Part shown: one piece after another, positions 34,798 through 44,973 of the stretch
Layout: the number at the start of each line of letters is the position of its first letter
Position numbering within the stretch: the stretch's first letter is position 1
Assembly (NCBI GenBank): GCA_933228895.1
Contig: OW121852.1
Location: 135,174,992 to 135,238,991 of the forward strand
Direction: 5' to 3'
DNA: 64,000 bases
Origin: Platycnemis pennipes
Lineage: Eukaryota > Arthropoda > Insecta > Odonata > Platycnemididae
Notes under the pieces: model-generated
Seen by the model: the letters and a program-made list of their open reading frames with translations, nothing else
Databases searched by the model: none
Told to the model about the DNA's origin: nothing
Translations under genes and position numbers: made by a program

Positions 34798-35250
34798 AGC
34801 TCAACCTCGGAACTGTCCGCAAACCACGTCTTTTGTTTGGTGTAATCTGTGTTATCGTTATTCATTTTATTAATATCCACCCCAGTATCCACTTCCCACC
34901 CTACGTCCCTCAAATGTGTTCCAGCATCCCCACCGTAATTCAACACATTTTCAATATAGCTCCTATGATGATAATTATCTTCTGATGGGGTCACTAATGT
35001 TCCATTGAAATAAACGTTGCATTGTGCGAAGAGTTAGTGAAGAATATTTTGTTCTCAACACCTGGTTGATTTCTATCGCTAGACGTATAATCTACCAAAC
35101 TAGTTTTACAAACCTTCACTCTCAGCCTGAGAAATATACTGTTCAAATCCTTGTAAGCATCACCAGAATCTTTGATCATGAATTCAGTCACCGATCTATT
35201 ATCCAACAATGATATCGGTTTGTAGGAGACTAGTCACTTCGATAAAATGT
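34798..35250 (-). pseudogene. Polinton-like major capsid protein, N-terminal fragment (copy 2)
   Basis: The minus-strand frames 34994-35209 and 34755-34994 match the N-terminal jelly-roll region of the capsid gene at 45540-46262. Shared blocks include IKDSGDAYKDLNS, YTSSDRNQPGV/YASSDGNQPGV and TPSEDNYHHRSY. A frameshift and stop lie near 35010-35040. The gene is cut off at 34798 by the LINE 3' end, so the C-terminal jelly-roll is missing. It is a different, older copy than the one at 45 kb. Confidence 0.85.
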
Positions 35251-35315
35251 TAGTCTGAATGGGTGGATTGGGTTGGAATAAGTCCAAAGAGCTCAGCATA
35301 TGCTCACCCGTGATT

Positions 35316-35519
35316 TTAGCTGGAAGAAATATCTCTGTGCACGACCTTCTTCCCTCTTCGCCTTCTCTGCGAATGCCCTTTCTTTTTCCCAACACTAGTT
35401 TTTATTTTATTCAATCGTGGATGCTTAACCAGTCTCACCCCACTCCCACTCATCTTTTTTATTTTCTCCTCCGCTTTCCGTTTCAAGTTCAGCCCCGCCT
35501 CGTTTACTCTACTATGCAA
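35316..35519 (-). CDS. Small basic protein upstream of capsid gene (copy 2)
   Basis: A 67-aa frame on the minus strand. Its C-terminal half is strongly basic: LNKIKTSVGKKKGHSQRRRR then GKKVVHRD. The same stretch is preserved upstream of the other capsid gene (46266-46436). The position just 5' of the major capsid gene and the composition suggest a DNA-condensing core-type protein, by analogy with adenovirus core peptides; this is inference. The frame appears open from its ATG at 35519, although neighbouring genes are broken. Confidence 0.6.
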   Translation of the reverse strand: MHSRVNEAGLNLKRKAEEKIKKMSGSGVRLVKHPRLNKIKTSVGKKKGHSQRRRRGKKVVHRDISSS

Positions 35520-35768
35520 TATATCCTTAACTGGCTTAGTCCCCAGCTCAAGGCCGCCGCCGCGGCACTAACCGCCTCCTTACCAACCGTATTCAACCCA
35601 CTGCAAAAAAAGAGGTCCGGCAAAACACCACAAGCCAGCAAGAAAACTTCCTATTCCCTTCTGCACACGATGCGATGCTCGATATATTGGTCCAATCTTC
35701 CCACCTGACTGCTTTAGGTAGTAAGCCAAATATCGATCCATCACCAGAGCCATCTCAACGCACAATGA

Positions 35769-36370
35769 TCAGCCAATTAATATTACATCTTTTTTATAAA
35801 ATGCAATACGACGATGGAAGATAAAATGGGGTTGAATGTTTGGTGTAAGACTTAAGTGTTTAATATACGCAAGCATCGACTCTAAAGAATCACCCACCAG
35901 TTGTGACTTAATTATGTCAGTATAAACGTAAATACTGATGGGAGATTCATCCACACTCCTTCTACTCCTCGAAAATCTTCTTAAATTCTCCTTTTTCACT
36001 TTCCAAAATATTTTGTTCACCTCTTCCACAGTTGTTACTCCAATTTTATCTAATTCATTCGAAAATCTGGATAAAAATTCTAAATCTTAACCTATGCTTA
36101 TTTGTTTCAAGCGCTTGAAAGGTCTTATAACTGCATTGAATAAATCCTTAAAAGAATTATAGGTCTCCGGGAGTAAAGCATAAGTAACATCTTTAGTTTT
36201 AATTTGTACTCTACCATATCACTCTTGCAGACCTTCACTATCATTCCTCAAGGTTGCTTCAAAAATAGATATGCTGCTAACAACTTTCTGCCTCTGAGCA
36301 GGATTGAGAAATGGCTCTATAAATCCTGTGACTCGTAAGGGAACTATTATCCACGATGCTTTTTCCATCT
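35769..36370 (-). pseudogene. Probable Polinton minor capsid (penton-like) protein remnant
   Basis: The last open segment (35769-36029) contains SPISIYVYTDIIKSQLVGDS, a motif I associate with the penton-like minor capsid protein of Polinton/Maverick elements. Upstream minus-strand sequence to about 36370 reads as one continuing protein with at least two stops (near 36220 and 36088). It would precede the basic and major capsid genes in the same direction, consistent with a virion-structural block. No intact copy is present in the window for comparison. Confidence 0.5.
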
Positions 36371-37430
36371 TTACTTAATCCGTGAATGGCTTTTTTTTTA
36401 CCAACAAACCAATGGAAAATTCAGTATCCACAGTCAGATTAATAAATACTTATAATTATATCTTGGTATAAACAACTTCTAGAAAGTAATTTAATCTACT
36501 ACACCATGGTAATGTTCGATCGGATTGAAGTGTTATAAATGGTCTCTTCCTTATAACATATTACACTTCCTCAAACATTAATTGTATATTTTAAATAGTA
36601 TAATTTGTTGTTGTTATTAACTATAACTTTTTTATCATAAAATTTGTATGTAGGGAATGGAATGGCCATGGTGCGATTTCATCACTGAGAACTCGAATTC
36701 AACTAGAGAATTTCAAATTTGTTTATAAAATTATTGTTTTTAAACCATAATTCGGAATTTAAAAAATTTTCACCGTTCTTCTACCAAGGAAAAATGGTTA
36801 TATTTCAGCTCATACAGTATCAAACATTTCAGTATCAAAAAATTAATAGAACCTCTGATCTAAAATTATATGCTCTTCCGCCTTTAGTTATTATATTGTA
36901 GGTTGATATCCCGAAATGTCGATATCCTGATATGTCGCTATCCTGACATGTTGCTATCGTGATATGTATGTCCATGTCACGATATTTCCTATTTATGTCA
37001 CGAAATCGACATATCGGCGAATCCTCGATATCAGAATGATATCGTCGTGCCATATTCAAAACAGCATATCGCACAGCCCTAGTTGCAACTATTGCATGGG
37101 TAATATGAGGGCCAGTAAACACTGCAAACTTTCTTCCACGTGTTGCTATTTCAGTTCTGGAGTGAGTTGCTGTGGCGCCCGACTTGCAACCATTTTATGA
37201 CCCCGAAGAACATCGTGAAGAATATAATGTGCTTAGTGGTGACTAATGTTTAGCTTTGCATTTATTTCATCCACTGTTACACAGCGATAGTCAATCACAA
37301 TGGCTTCAGTTGCTGTAGTAGACTGGTGTCACAATGCAGTGTACCTGACTAGGCCGGGGAGTAATGTGTCTTATGCTACTTCACACGCGATCCCGAAAGA
37401 CTCCTTTAAAACCTGTTTTTAAATCCCTAA
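36371..37430. other. No gene; short GATATCC/TGTCG repeat patch
   Basis: Between 36905 and 36970 a word like GATATCCTGATATGTCGCTA repeats about four times with changes. Otherwise AT-rich and featureless. Confidence 0.4.
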
Positions 37431-37439
37431 AACAATTTT

Positions 37440-37850
37440 AAGTACCTTGACCAACGCAAAAGATCTTTTTGACCCCAGTCGGAGGAGCGGAGTGCATAAA
37501 ATCAAGTGCGACGACTGCTCCAGCTTCTACATCGGGACAGATGGGAAGAAGCTTCTCCAAAAGGATGAAGTAGCATAAGAACTGCATCCGAAACGGTGAC
37601 CTGACCTTCAGGTTTGCACAACATCTAATTGAAGAGGGTCACCACTGCTCCTTTTTGAACCCCAAATCCTCCATTTGGCCCCCGAAAGCTGGATGGAACG
37701 AGAGATTGGCCTCCGTTTGCAAGGACCCTGGACTGTTGAACGACATCACCTTTTTTAACCTCCCGCCCCTACTTTCAGTTGTTTTACCCACGGAAAATCC
37801 ACGATGGGTACCTAAATGCTACACTAATATAGCCCCTGAATGCTGAAGAC
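37440..37850 (+). pseudogene. Penelope-like GIY-YIG domain remnant
   Basis: The plus strand reads SGVHKIKCDDCSSFYIG near 37480-37545, the GIY-YIG core as found in Penelope-like elements. With a frame change, FAQHLIEEGHHCSFLN follows near 37610-37660, then a C-terminal tail to 37846. The RT part is missing. This belongs to a different subfamily from the copies at 4262-5320 and 62720-62956. Confidence 0.65.
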
Positions 37851-38825
37851 GACCAGAAGTTTCCCTAGCACTCAGGCCATCAGCGGCCAGAGTCAGAAAA
37901 GAGTTCCCGATGCTCCAGTGATAACCTCGCTTGTCCTGCCATACCATTCTCCCCTTAGAAATCTGCCTTTCGACATGCTCACCCCACCTTGCAGAAAACA
38001 CACCCTCTCCTTATGCCAGAAAGAAACCTCCCCCCCTCTCACTCTGTTCGAGTTGAGACGGCAAGGAGTTGACGTGCTGCGAGTGTGCTTTGCTTTGAGT
38101 CAGTTTCCGAGACTTCATCGTTTTCGAGGTTGTCCCAGTGGCTAACCTCTATTGTTCCAAGTTGTTAGGGACTTCCCTGAATTGGAAGAATATTTCAACG
38201 GTTGCTTTGTATTTGCTTTGTCTATTTGTTAAAGTACATCTTTTGGTATAGTTAGATTCATCAATTTTAGTTTCTTGTTCTATTTGACCTCATCTTGCTC
38301 ACCCGAGCTTGGAAAGAATTCTGTCCCCTTTATTTTATTCGGGTTCATTTTGAAGTCTTTATTTCATTCGGGGAACGCTACATAAGCGAGGGCTCATGTG
38401 GTGAGGTGATAGATGTGTCTGTGATTAGTGAGGCTGTGGTGGTAGAAGTTCGGAATCATTGCATTTTGGAATTGTTGGCTCCGCCTGTCGTGCAAGTACT
38501 TCGGCTAAGTTCGGAGGGTAATTAGTCTGCCGAGGGCTAATGTCCAAGGAGGGGAGGAGGGGGGGTGTACCATGAAAATGCCAAATCTATATTATTTATT
38601 ATATACACAAAACACCATTCATACACAATGCCATAGGCGCAAATACATGAATATAAATTCAAACAGAAGGTGAAAGAAAGAGATAGTAAACATACAATAA
38701 ACAGTGAACACAACGGTGGTGTGGAGATGGACTGATGGCTGAAAACACATGGAAAAAATTTCGCCTTGACCGGGAATTATATATGTATTTCTTTTTGCAC
38801 AGCAGTTTTCTTGCACGGTTTCATC
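37851..38825. other. No gene; part of an inverted dispersed repeat
   Basis: 38440-38580 is the reverse complement of 56525-56665 (about 80-85% identity), including TTAATTACC..CCGA.CTTAGCCGAA when read from the second copy. A poly-G patch sits at 38550-38566. The remainder is unassigned. Confidence 0.45.
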
Positions 38826-39215
38826 TATTTCCAAATATAGTGCTTGCTATAACATTTTCCCTTCAATCATGATGTATAAAGTTGAAGAACTGATAACAAA
38901 TGAAGTTGTCTTCTAAGGAACCACTGATATTGCTTGGGAATTTGTATTGTTTGTGTTGTTCTGTGGTGTGACCTTGGTAGATTGATTGGACTTCTTTCCT
39001 TTCCCATCAGCCATTGCAATGGGGTGTGGTTTGACGATAGGAGAGCTCCCAGCCAGACTTAGTGGTGACGGCAGGGTGTGGAATGAGCGAGGGGAAGCAG
39101 GAGGTGGGCCCCTTCATCCGGAGTGCCCAGATGAAGAGTGGACCCTTGTGGCAGGATGCCGTCGTCTTCTGCCTGGATGTGCGCTGGTAGGAAGAGAATG
39201 TCGATGTGTCATCAT
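38826..39215. repeat. Dispersed duplicate, copy 2 (pair with 26150-26530)
   Basis: Same orientation and nearly the same sequence as 26150-26530. The copies diverge after about 39100, where this one has small insertions. Confidence 0.75.
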
Positions 39216-39356
39216 TTAATGTTGTTACGTATCCCCTCAATGCATTAGAAACCAATTTCAGTGCTCTAAAGTGGCTCAAATGCCCCAGCTGTCCTGGATG
39301 TCAGACTTGTGTTGTTACTTGTTGTGTTTCAGTCTCTATGCTCTGGTAAGCATGCA

Positions 39357-39460
39357 TTAATTTTAATAGCCCACCCAGGGTTGCGGCAAGCATTTTCTAG
39401 GTGCCATTTCCTAGAAAATGGCACTGAGTTGCCAAAACCCAGGTCAGCTATTAAAATTAA
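39357..39460. repeat. 104-bp imperfect hairpin
   Basis: TTAATTTTAATAGC at the left pairs with GCTATTAAAATTAA at the right. Pairing continues through the CCCAGG/CCTGGG, TTGCGGCAA and TTTTCTAGG segments to a short loop near 39408. It could be a tiny MITE or a transcribed hairpin. Confidence 0.7.
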
Positions 39461-40340
39461 GAGTGGAGTATTACCATCATGTATTAACCTGGTATGAAAA
39501 TTTTCAAAGTTGGGAAAGGCGTTTGCTGAACATGGTCTTAGTAATTGCTCTTAAGTCTTCAAAGGATTACTATGACCTATTTATGGTTATGGACCCTTAC
39601 TTCATAATCTTTAATCCATGTTTTGGCAATAGAAGATGTTTTTTTGTTAATTGATTACATACAAGATAAATTTGTCAACAGTTACTTTCAAACTTAAAAT
39701 ATTTTGATGGATAGCATTCAGTTATCTGTAATTACTTCGTCCAATGTTTCTATGGAAGTGAAGGCAGGAATGGAAAATATTGCTTTATCTTACATAACCC
39801 TTAACTGTTGATGGGCAGAGAGAGAGAGAGACCGTTGCATTTTTAAAATTATGAATAATTTCAAATAGTAATGCTCAAAGACCTGTTATTCGTGGTACCT
39901 TCCTATTTTTCTCTAATAAGGATGTAGCATTCTTAAAATGTTTCGTATTTATTCTGTATTCCTGTAAAAAGTCTGCTTAATTCGATTAGCGGTCTGAGAG
40001 ACCTCACATCACTAAATATGAAAATGACTAGTCGTTATGTTGGTGGATGTGATTCCGAAAGTGGTTAAAAAAACAAACGTTAGTGATTGTACAACTATAA
40101 GAATTAACATTTCGTAGTTTAAATCATTTGTTTAATGCACTGCAATTTTTTTTTTTATTTTCTAAATATGCTCAGTAAGATAAATAGTTACTCAAGCCGA
40201 TGCTGAGGATGCTCGCAACAAATTATACAGTCACTTATATAGACACTTATATCAAACCCGTTTATTACAAAGTCCCGGTTACAACAAGGTAAAGGCTATT
40301 CCTCGTCAAAGAGAGGCTCAGAAAAACTGGTCCACATGTA
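39461..40340. other. No gene; (GA)n microsatellite
   Basis: A GAGAGAGAGAGAG run lies at 39816-39830. Near 40230-40330 the sequence may be part of the repeat into which the Polinton-like element inserted. Confidence 0.4.
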
Positions 40341-40346
40341 ACGAAG
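40341..40346. repeat. 6-bp target-site duplication, left (ACGAAG)
   Basis: ACGAAG immediately precedes the left terminal repeat and recurs at 49312-49317 immediately after the right one. Confidence 0.85.
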
Positions 40347-40402
40347 AGTAGTGATCATCGGATCGTCCGAGGCCAGTTTATTTTTTCCTGATATTTTTTT
40401 CT
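40347..40402 (+). repeat. Left terminal inverted repeat of the Polinton-like element
   Basis: About 55 bp, matching 49257-49311 in reverse complement with a few differences (one at base 2, others in the T-rich part). Confidence 0.85.
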
Positions 40403-41042
40403 GTTGGAACAAGTGGATGAGACCATTTGAATACACGGACGTATATGACTTCCACATTCGCGGGAAAACTATGAGAATACCGATGATGAGCGATACTAAA
40501 TATGTTCCGTATTTAGTTGACTACAGGCTGAATGCTCGAGCGATAGAAATCCCATTTGCAGGCGAATTATCCTCCATGCTTATGATACTCCCAATCGATC
40601 GAGATGGGATAGAAAGTCTCGAAGATGAGTTGTCTAAAGATGCATTTAATGTGTTCGACATATTGAATAAATGTACAAGAAGCGATGTGGACGTTCGAAT
40701 TCCAAAGTTTGAGCTAGTCGAAGAAATTGATCTCGCTCACAGTTGAGATCTATGATGCCTGCAACTGGCGAGTTGGATATCTCGCGCATGATTGGTCCAC
40801 ATCCAAGTGACATGAAGGTAACCAAAATTCTTCACAAGACTTATATGAAGTTAGACGAGGAAGGCGTCGAGGCCGTCACAGCAACTGCGATGGTATTCGT
40901 TGCAAAAGGAGTCAGGCATAATCAAAAGTTTATAGGAGACCATCCATTTGCATTTTACATTGTATTGAAAATGAGGAGGTTGATACTTTTCAGCGGCAGA
41001 TTTGACGGAAAGTATGGTGAAAAAATAGTTGGGGAGTATTGA
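40403..41042 (+). pseudogene. Serpin, C-terminal half, frameshifted
   Basis: Two plus-strand frames (to 40745 and from about 40744 to 41042) read as the second half of a serpin. Visible are MRPFEYTDVYDFHI, the strand motif AIEIPFAGELSSMLMILP, VRIPKFELVEEIDL, the reactive-loop hinge EEGVEAVTATAMVFVAKG and the conserved FIGDHPFAFYIV. Serpins are suicide inhibitors of serine proteases. About 180 N-terminal residues are missing, cut off at the terminal repeat, and a single-base loss near 40744 shifts the frame. No introns interrupt it. It lies inside the element boundaries, so it is cargo of the element or was captured by it; host origin is inferred. Confidence 0.85.
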
Positions 41043-41133
41043 GGAACACTCGCCAGGGGGACGATAATTATAAGTTGATTCCTTTTGACGAACAGTCATT
41101 TGGAGTGTGACGTTTGAGTGAAAACGACGTGTT

Positions 41134-41718
41134 ATGGCGCAACTAATAACTGCAACTTCCAAACTCGGCGGCGATCACCAGCTCATCGTCCGCGAGATTA
41201 AGGAAAATGTTTGCGGAGTTTTTGAAGTTCATCTGCCTGCCGCCTTGCTGAACGACGATGAAAAGAATGACTTGATACTGCAGTTACGCTTCGATAGGCG
41301 ATACATTGCGGAAGTGAAATATATGGGAAATAAGATCAAGCTCGTGGGACAGAGTGTTGCATTTTCAAGCTTCAAGAATCCAAAAAATGAAGTGATTGAA
41401 CTTTTCAACGTGTCAACGGTGAAACATTTGCAGCTCGGTGGTGCATCGCTGGAGCAAGCCAAGAAGCAAGAGGCTTCCATCACGGTGAACGTGTTTGAAG
41501 CAGAAAATCGCCGAAGTAGAGCTCTGGAAGAAATCAATAGGACACCCAGGCGCACATCGTGTGACGGAATACAAAAGGATTGTGGCCCCCCAGTGACATT
41601 CATCAATGGACGGAGTTCGCCAGTGGACTATCATGCTATTTATGTGGAGAAAGGAGATTATGTCCAATCTTACATATTCATTCTCAATGTTGTACCAACT
41701 GATATCACCTTGTTCTAA
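41134..41718 (+). CDS. 194-aa orphan protein in the Polinton-like element
   Basis: An intact plus-strand frame starting MAQLITATSKLGG, followed 2 bp beyond the stop region by AATAAA. It contains VFEVHLPAALLNDDEK, a region rich in K/E (EQAKKQEASITVNVFEAENR), and a cysteine pair in CDGIQKDCGPP near the C-terminus. No signal peptide or membrane segment is evident. I do not recognise the family. It is convergent with the minus-strand block, and its coding quality (few rare-looking runs, balanced composition) suggests a real gene. Confidence 0.6.
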   Translation: MAQLITATSKLGGDHQLIVREIKENVCGVFEVHLPAALLNDDEKNDLILQLRFDRRYIAEVKYMGNKIKLVGQSVAFSSFKNPKNEVIELFNVSTVKHLQLGGASLEQAKKQEASITVNVFEAENRRSRALEEINRTPRRTSCDGIQKDCGPPVTFINGRSSPVDYHAIYVEKGDYVQSYIFILNVVPTDITLF

Positions 41719-41814
41719 ATAAAATGAAATATTCACCATCTTGTGTGTTGTCATTTCGGAGGGGGGAGAAAGGTTTCATAAATAAGAGCGAGAGAAATGT
41801 TTTTGGAAAAATCT

Positions 41815-43551
41815 TTATTCGCCATTTGTTACATTTTCGATAAACCAATCATCTACATCTACATCTACATCTACACGATACCCTGCAAGCCACCGCGAGG
41901 GTGTGTGGCAGGGGGTGAAGGTCACCAAGCATTCACTACTAGCATGCAAGCAAGCAACTAAAGGGTCTCATGCAACTAGATTGTTAGTATCTATAGTATT
42001 TGAGGGGTTAATACATGCATCATGCACTACAGAATACTCTAAAATATTTCCCCTACCTATCCCTTTCCTATGCTGCCTATTCTGTTCTCTTATAGTACGG
42101 GGGAAAAATGCCATTTTGAATCTATCTGTACGACAATCTATCTCTCTAATCTTATTTATCTGGTCGAATCTAGCATAATACGCTGGTGTTTTCAATATGT
42201 GCCTAACATCTTCAGTAAAGCTATCCGATTGAAATTTCTGCAATAGATTAAATCTGAACTTTAATCTACGCTCTGATAATGATTCCCACCCTAATTCTTG
42301 TATTAATTCTGATACACTACTCAACCTATCGTAACACCTTTTGACGAACCTAGCTGCTCTACGCTGCACACTGTCTAGTTCTCTCATCAAACCTAATTCA
42401 TTAGGATCCCATACACTGGCTGCATACTCAAGGTGGGGCCTAACTAGTGAAAAGTAGCATCGCTCTTTTGTCTTCTCATCACATTTCCCAAGTACTCTTT
42501 TTATAAATCCTAGCTTTCTCTTCGCTCGGCCGCATATTTCCCTTATGTGTCTTCCCCACGATAAATCTTTAGTGATTGTTACACCTAAATATCTTACGGT
42601 TTCAACGTTTTCGATCTTCGTGTTATTAATTCTATAGGATCGCTCTATCGAATTATTCCTCCTCCAAAAATTGATAGCTACACACTTTTTAAGGTTGAGT
42701 TCTAACTGCCATTTGTCGCACCACTCTTCAATTGCATCTAAATCCTTGCTAAGTGACTTCATGTCCTCTTCGTTTGATATACCCCTGTACACCACCGCAT
42801 CGTCTGCAAAAAGTCTAAGGTTACTACTAACTACGGTACCCAAATCGTTTATGTATAAAAGAAATAGAAGCGGACCTACTACGCTACCCTGGGGAACTCC
42901 CGATGTGACTTCGATTGTGTCCGACATGATACCATCTATGACAACCCTCTGCTCTCGCCCACTTAAGAATTCTTTTACCCAACATACAACGTCTTTATTT
43001 ATACCAAAACTCTCTAACTTCAAGATTAATTTGTCATGAGGAACTTTATCGAAAGCCTTTTTAAAATCTAAAAATATCGCATCAACTTCAGTACTGCTTT
43101 CGCCGTGGACTAAATCGGTTAGTTTGTGACAATTTTTTCTGGAACACTGGAAATTTCCATAAATGTAAGGTTCCAATAAACAACTCTCATTGGTGGTTAG
43201 CGTCTTGAGACTTGGACATCCATACAAATCCAAGTTGTGAACGCGAGAGTCGGGAAGTAAGGAGCTAAGGAAAGCGCTCTTTTCGCTTCCCTTTGTAAAC
43301 AAATATTTAAAATGCTGCGTGTATCTGTTCAAAATGGATGCCACTTCTGAATAATCAATATCTCCAGTGTACGGCGACAAGCCGTGGTAATACGTTTGTA
43401 GCCAAGAAACGTTTCTCGCCAACGCAATGGGAGGGGATTTGAAAAGCCAAGTATTGCAACATTTGGCACGAACATCGATAATGCTCAATTCTTTGACTAT
43501 GAACCCCATCGAGGTGTATGAGAAGCCTTGAAATTCGATAATGGTACTCAT
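41815..43551 (-). pseudogene. Polinton-associated unknown-family protein (copy A) split by a LINE
   Basis: The native gene runs from the ATG at 43549-43551 to 43113, then continues after the LINE from 41850 to a stop at 41815-41817. Its N-terminus has MSTIIEFQGFSYTSMGFIVK, then ELSIIDV, WLFKSPP, WLQTYYHGL, and a cysteine-bearing C-terminus (CSRKNCHKL). I associate this layout with an uncharacterised family that accompanies F54H12.2-like capsid genes in arthropods. It shares spaced motifs with the gene at 43816-44424. The LINE insertion leaves the frame open, producing a 532-aa chimera with reverse-transcriptase sequence (frame 41968-43566). Confidence 0.7.
41851..43112 (-). mobile_element. 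5'-truncated LINE (Jockey/CR1-like) with (GTAGAT)n tail
   Basis: On the minus strand it encodes AIFLDFKKAFDKVPHDKLI, SGVPQGSVVGPLLFLLYIND, the catalytic LFADDAVVY, and the downstream YLGVTITKDLSW and VRPHLEYAASVWDP blocks, open to about 41968. The 3' end carries the CCCTGCCACACACCCTCGCG-type terminus and a tail of four GTAGAT units, both common in insect LINEs. A 4-bp duplication (AATC on plus, at 41847-41850 and 43113-43116) brackets it. The RT block is still uninterrupted, so the insertion is young. Confidence 0.88.
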
Positions 43552-43815
43552 GGTGTAATCTCTCAAACTTGCGAGGTTTTACACCTAACGCCAGAGGTTC
43601 AAGAGATTACGAGAGCTTCTGACTTGCAGAATTTTACCTCGTGCCGGAGGTCACAAACCCTTTGCATACACACACGTGTAATCAAAGTACAACCAAGTTA
43701 TACCTTTTGACTACCATTCATTCGCCACGAGGGCCATCTCGAATCAACTTTTACGCGATAGCTAGAACACAATTGGAGAAATAGATCTATCAGAGCGGAA
43801 CCATGTACAATAAGT

Positions 43816-44424
43816 TTAATTGTTTTTCACGCATACACACAACAGACTAGCACAATAATGTGTTCCATCACTTTCTGGTGAGGCGAGCGCCGGAGGATGG
43901 CTCCGATGATGTCTTACGAGGAAGGTGGTGGTAAGGGAGCAGTCATCGTTGATGGAAGGACAAGGATCAACTTCAGCTTTGAGGCGTTTGTAAAGGAGCC
44001 ACTGAGCAAGAGAATGTGCGTTTCTCAGTGCGCACGTACTGGCACGTAGTTTATGGCATGGGTTGAGGCAGGAAAAGAAAATGAATGAGCATTTATCGGG
44101 TGGGGGGCAATGCAGTTCACTCTTCATGGCGATGAAAGTACACCCCGTGAGGTTAGAAAGAAACTTGCAGGTTTCCTCATCGTATGCGTAGAGAGACAGA
44201 GAATCCTTGATGAGAGCCTCTAGAGCGGGAAGCAGATCTGCATGCGGGATGAATCCGTGCTCGAACGAAGTCTCTTCCGAGTCTTCGAACCACAGCTTTC
44301 TCCCACCCGGGGTCACATTTCGCCTGAAGCTAGCCCAAAATAGCTGCTCGGAGTCTACGTTTACGGCGCCTAGTTCGGTACCACCGCCTTTAGAAAAGCG
44401 TATGTCCATGACCAACGTCTGCAT
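43816..44424 (-). CDS. Polinton-associated unknown-family protein (copy B), 202 aa
   Basis: An intact frame beginning MQTLVMDIRFSKGG. It shows a spaced pattern similar to copy A: an N-terminal strand with an ELGAV block, then FEHGFIPHADLLPALEALIK, an EETCKFLSNLTG segment, a cysteine-rich middle, and CALRNAHSLAQWLLYKRL near the C-terminus. The function is unknown to me. It lies 77 bp downstream of the protease stop in the same direction, so it belongs to the minus-strand capsid-protease block. The last 50 residues look less conserved and may be read-through. Confidence 0.6.
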   Translation of the reverse strand: MQTLVMDIRFSKGGGTELGAVNVDSEQLFWASFRRNVTPGGRKLWFEDSEETSFEHGFIPHADLLPALEALIKDSLSLYAYDEETCKFLSNLTGCTFIAMKSELHCPPPDKCSFIFFSCLNPCHKLRASTCALRNAHSLAQWLLYKRLKAEVDPCPSINDDCSLTTTFLVRHHRSHPPALASPESDGTHYCASLLCVCVKNN

Positions 44425-44501
44425 CCTTCAACTGCTTCTTCTCAAATAAGCGATCCCCCACCTCGGTACATTGTATTTATCCTAGAGCAGCATCTTTGTG
44501 C

Positions 44502-44966
44502 CTAGGGATGACACCTCCTCCCCCGCCTCGCCTTTTCCTCCGGAAATGATAGATGGAACATGCGCAAGGCTCGACAATCGTTGAGATGCGGGCGGGTGTG
44601 ATGAAATTGCGTGAGGAAATTGCCCAGGGTCTGACCTATCGATTTACTATGTGCATACAAGCAGCAATATTCTCTGCATATGTCAGAATAAAAGCTTTGA
44701 ATCTGAATGCGATTGTGAGTGCAAGCGAAAGGTTTCAAAAACTCTACAATACCGGGAACGAAAGGCATCAAGCCGTAAGAGTCGAAATACTCTGCTAAGC
44801 TATCTAAAATATGTATCGCAACCCAATGAGAGCCGGACAAGTATGACGGATCTAGGTTCACCACATATATTCCATTTCTCGGGGAATGTGGCAATTTATC
44901 GGAAGCGTAGACTCCGCAAAACCCATCGAGCGAGCGCAATAACCTATCAATCTGCACACTCTCCAT
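44502..44966 (-). CDS. Adenovirus-type cysteine protease (adenain-like maturation protease)
   Basis: An intact 154-aa frame. It contains GFCGVYASDKLP, then YVVNLDP..SGSHWVAIHI with the catalytic His, EYFDSYG with the acidic residue, and ICREYCCLYAHS with the catalytic Cys. The family usually has Gly after that Cys; here it is Arg. In adenoviruses and Polintons this enzyme trims capsid and core precursors during virion maturation (family knowledge). The start is 7 bp after the capsid stop. The arginine-rich last 15 residues resemble tail read-through. Confidence 0.85.
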   Translation of the reverse strand: MESVQIDRLLRSLDGFCGVYASDKLPHSPRNGIYVVNLDPSYLSGSHWVAIHILDSLAEYFDSYGLMPFVPGIVEFLKPFACTHNRIQIQSFYSDICREYCCLYAHSKSIGQTLGNFLTQFHHTRPHLNDCRALRMFHLSFPEEKARRGRRCHP

Positions 44967-44973
44967 TGCTAGA

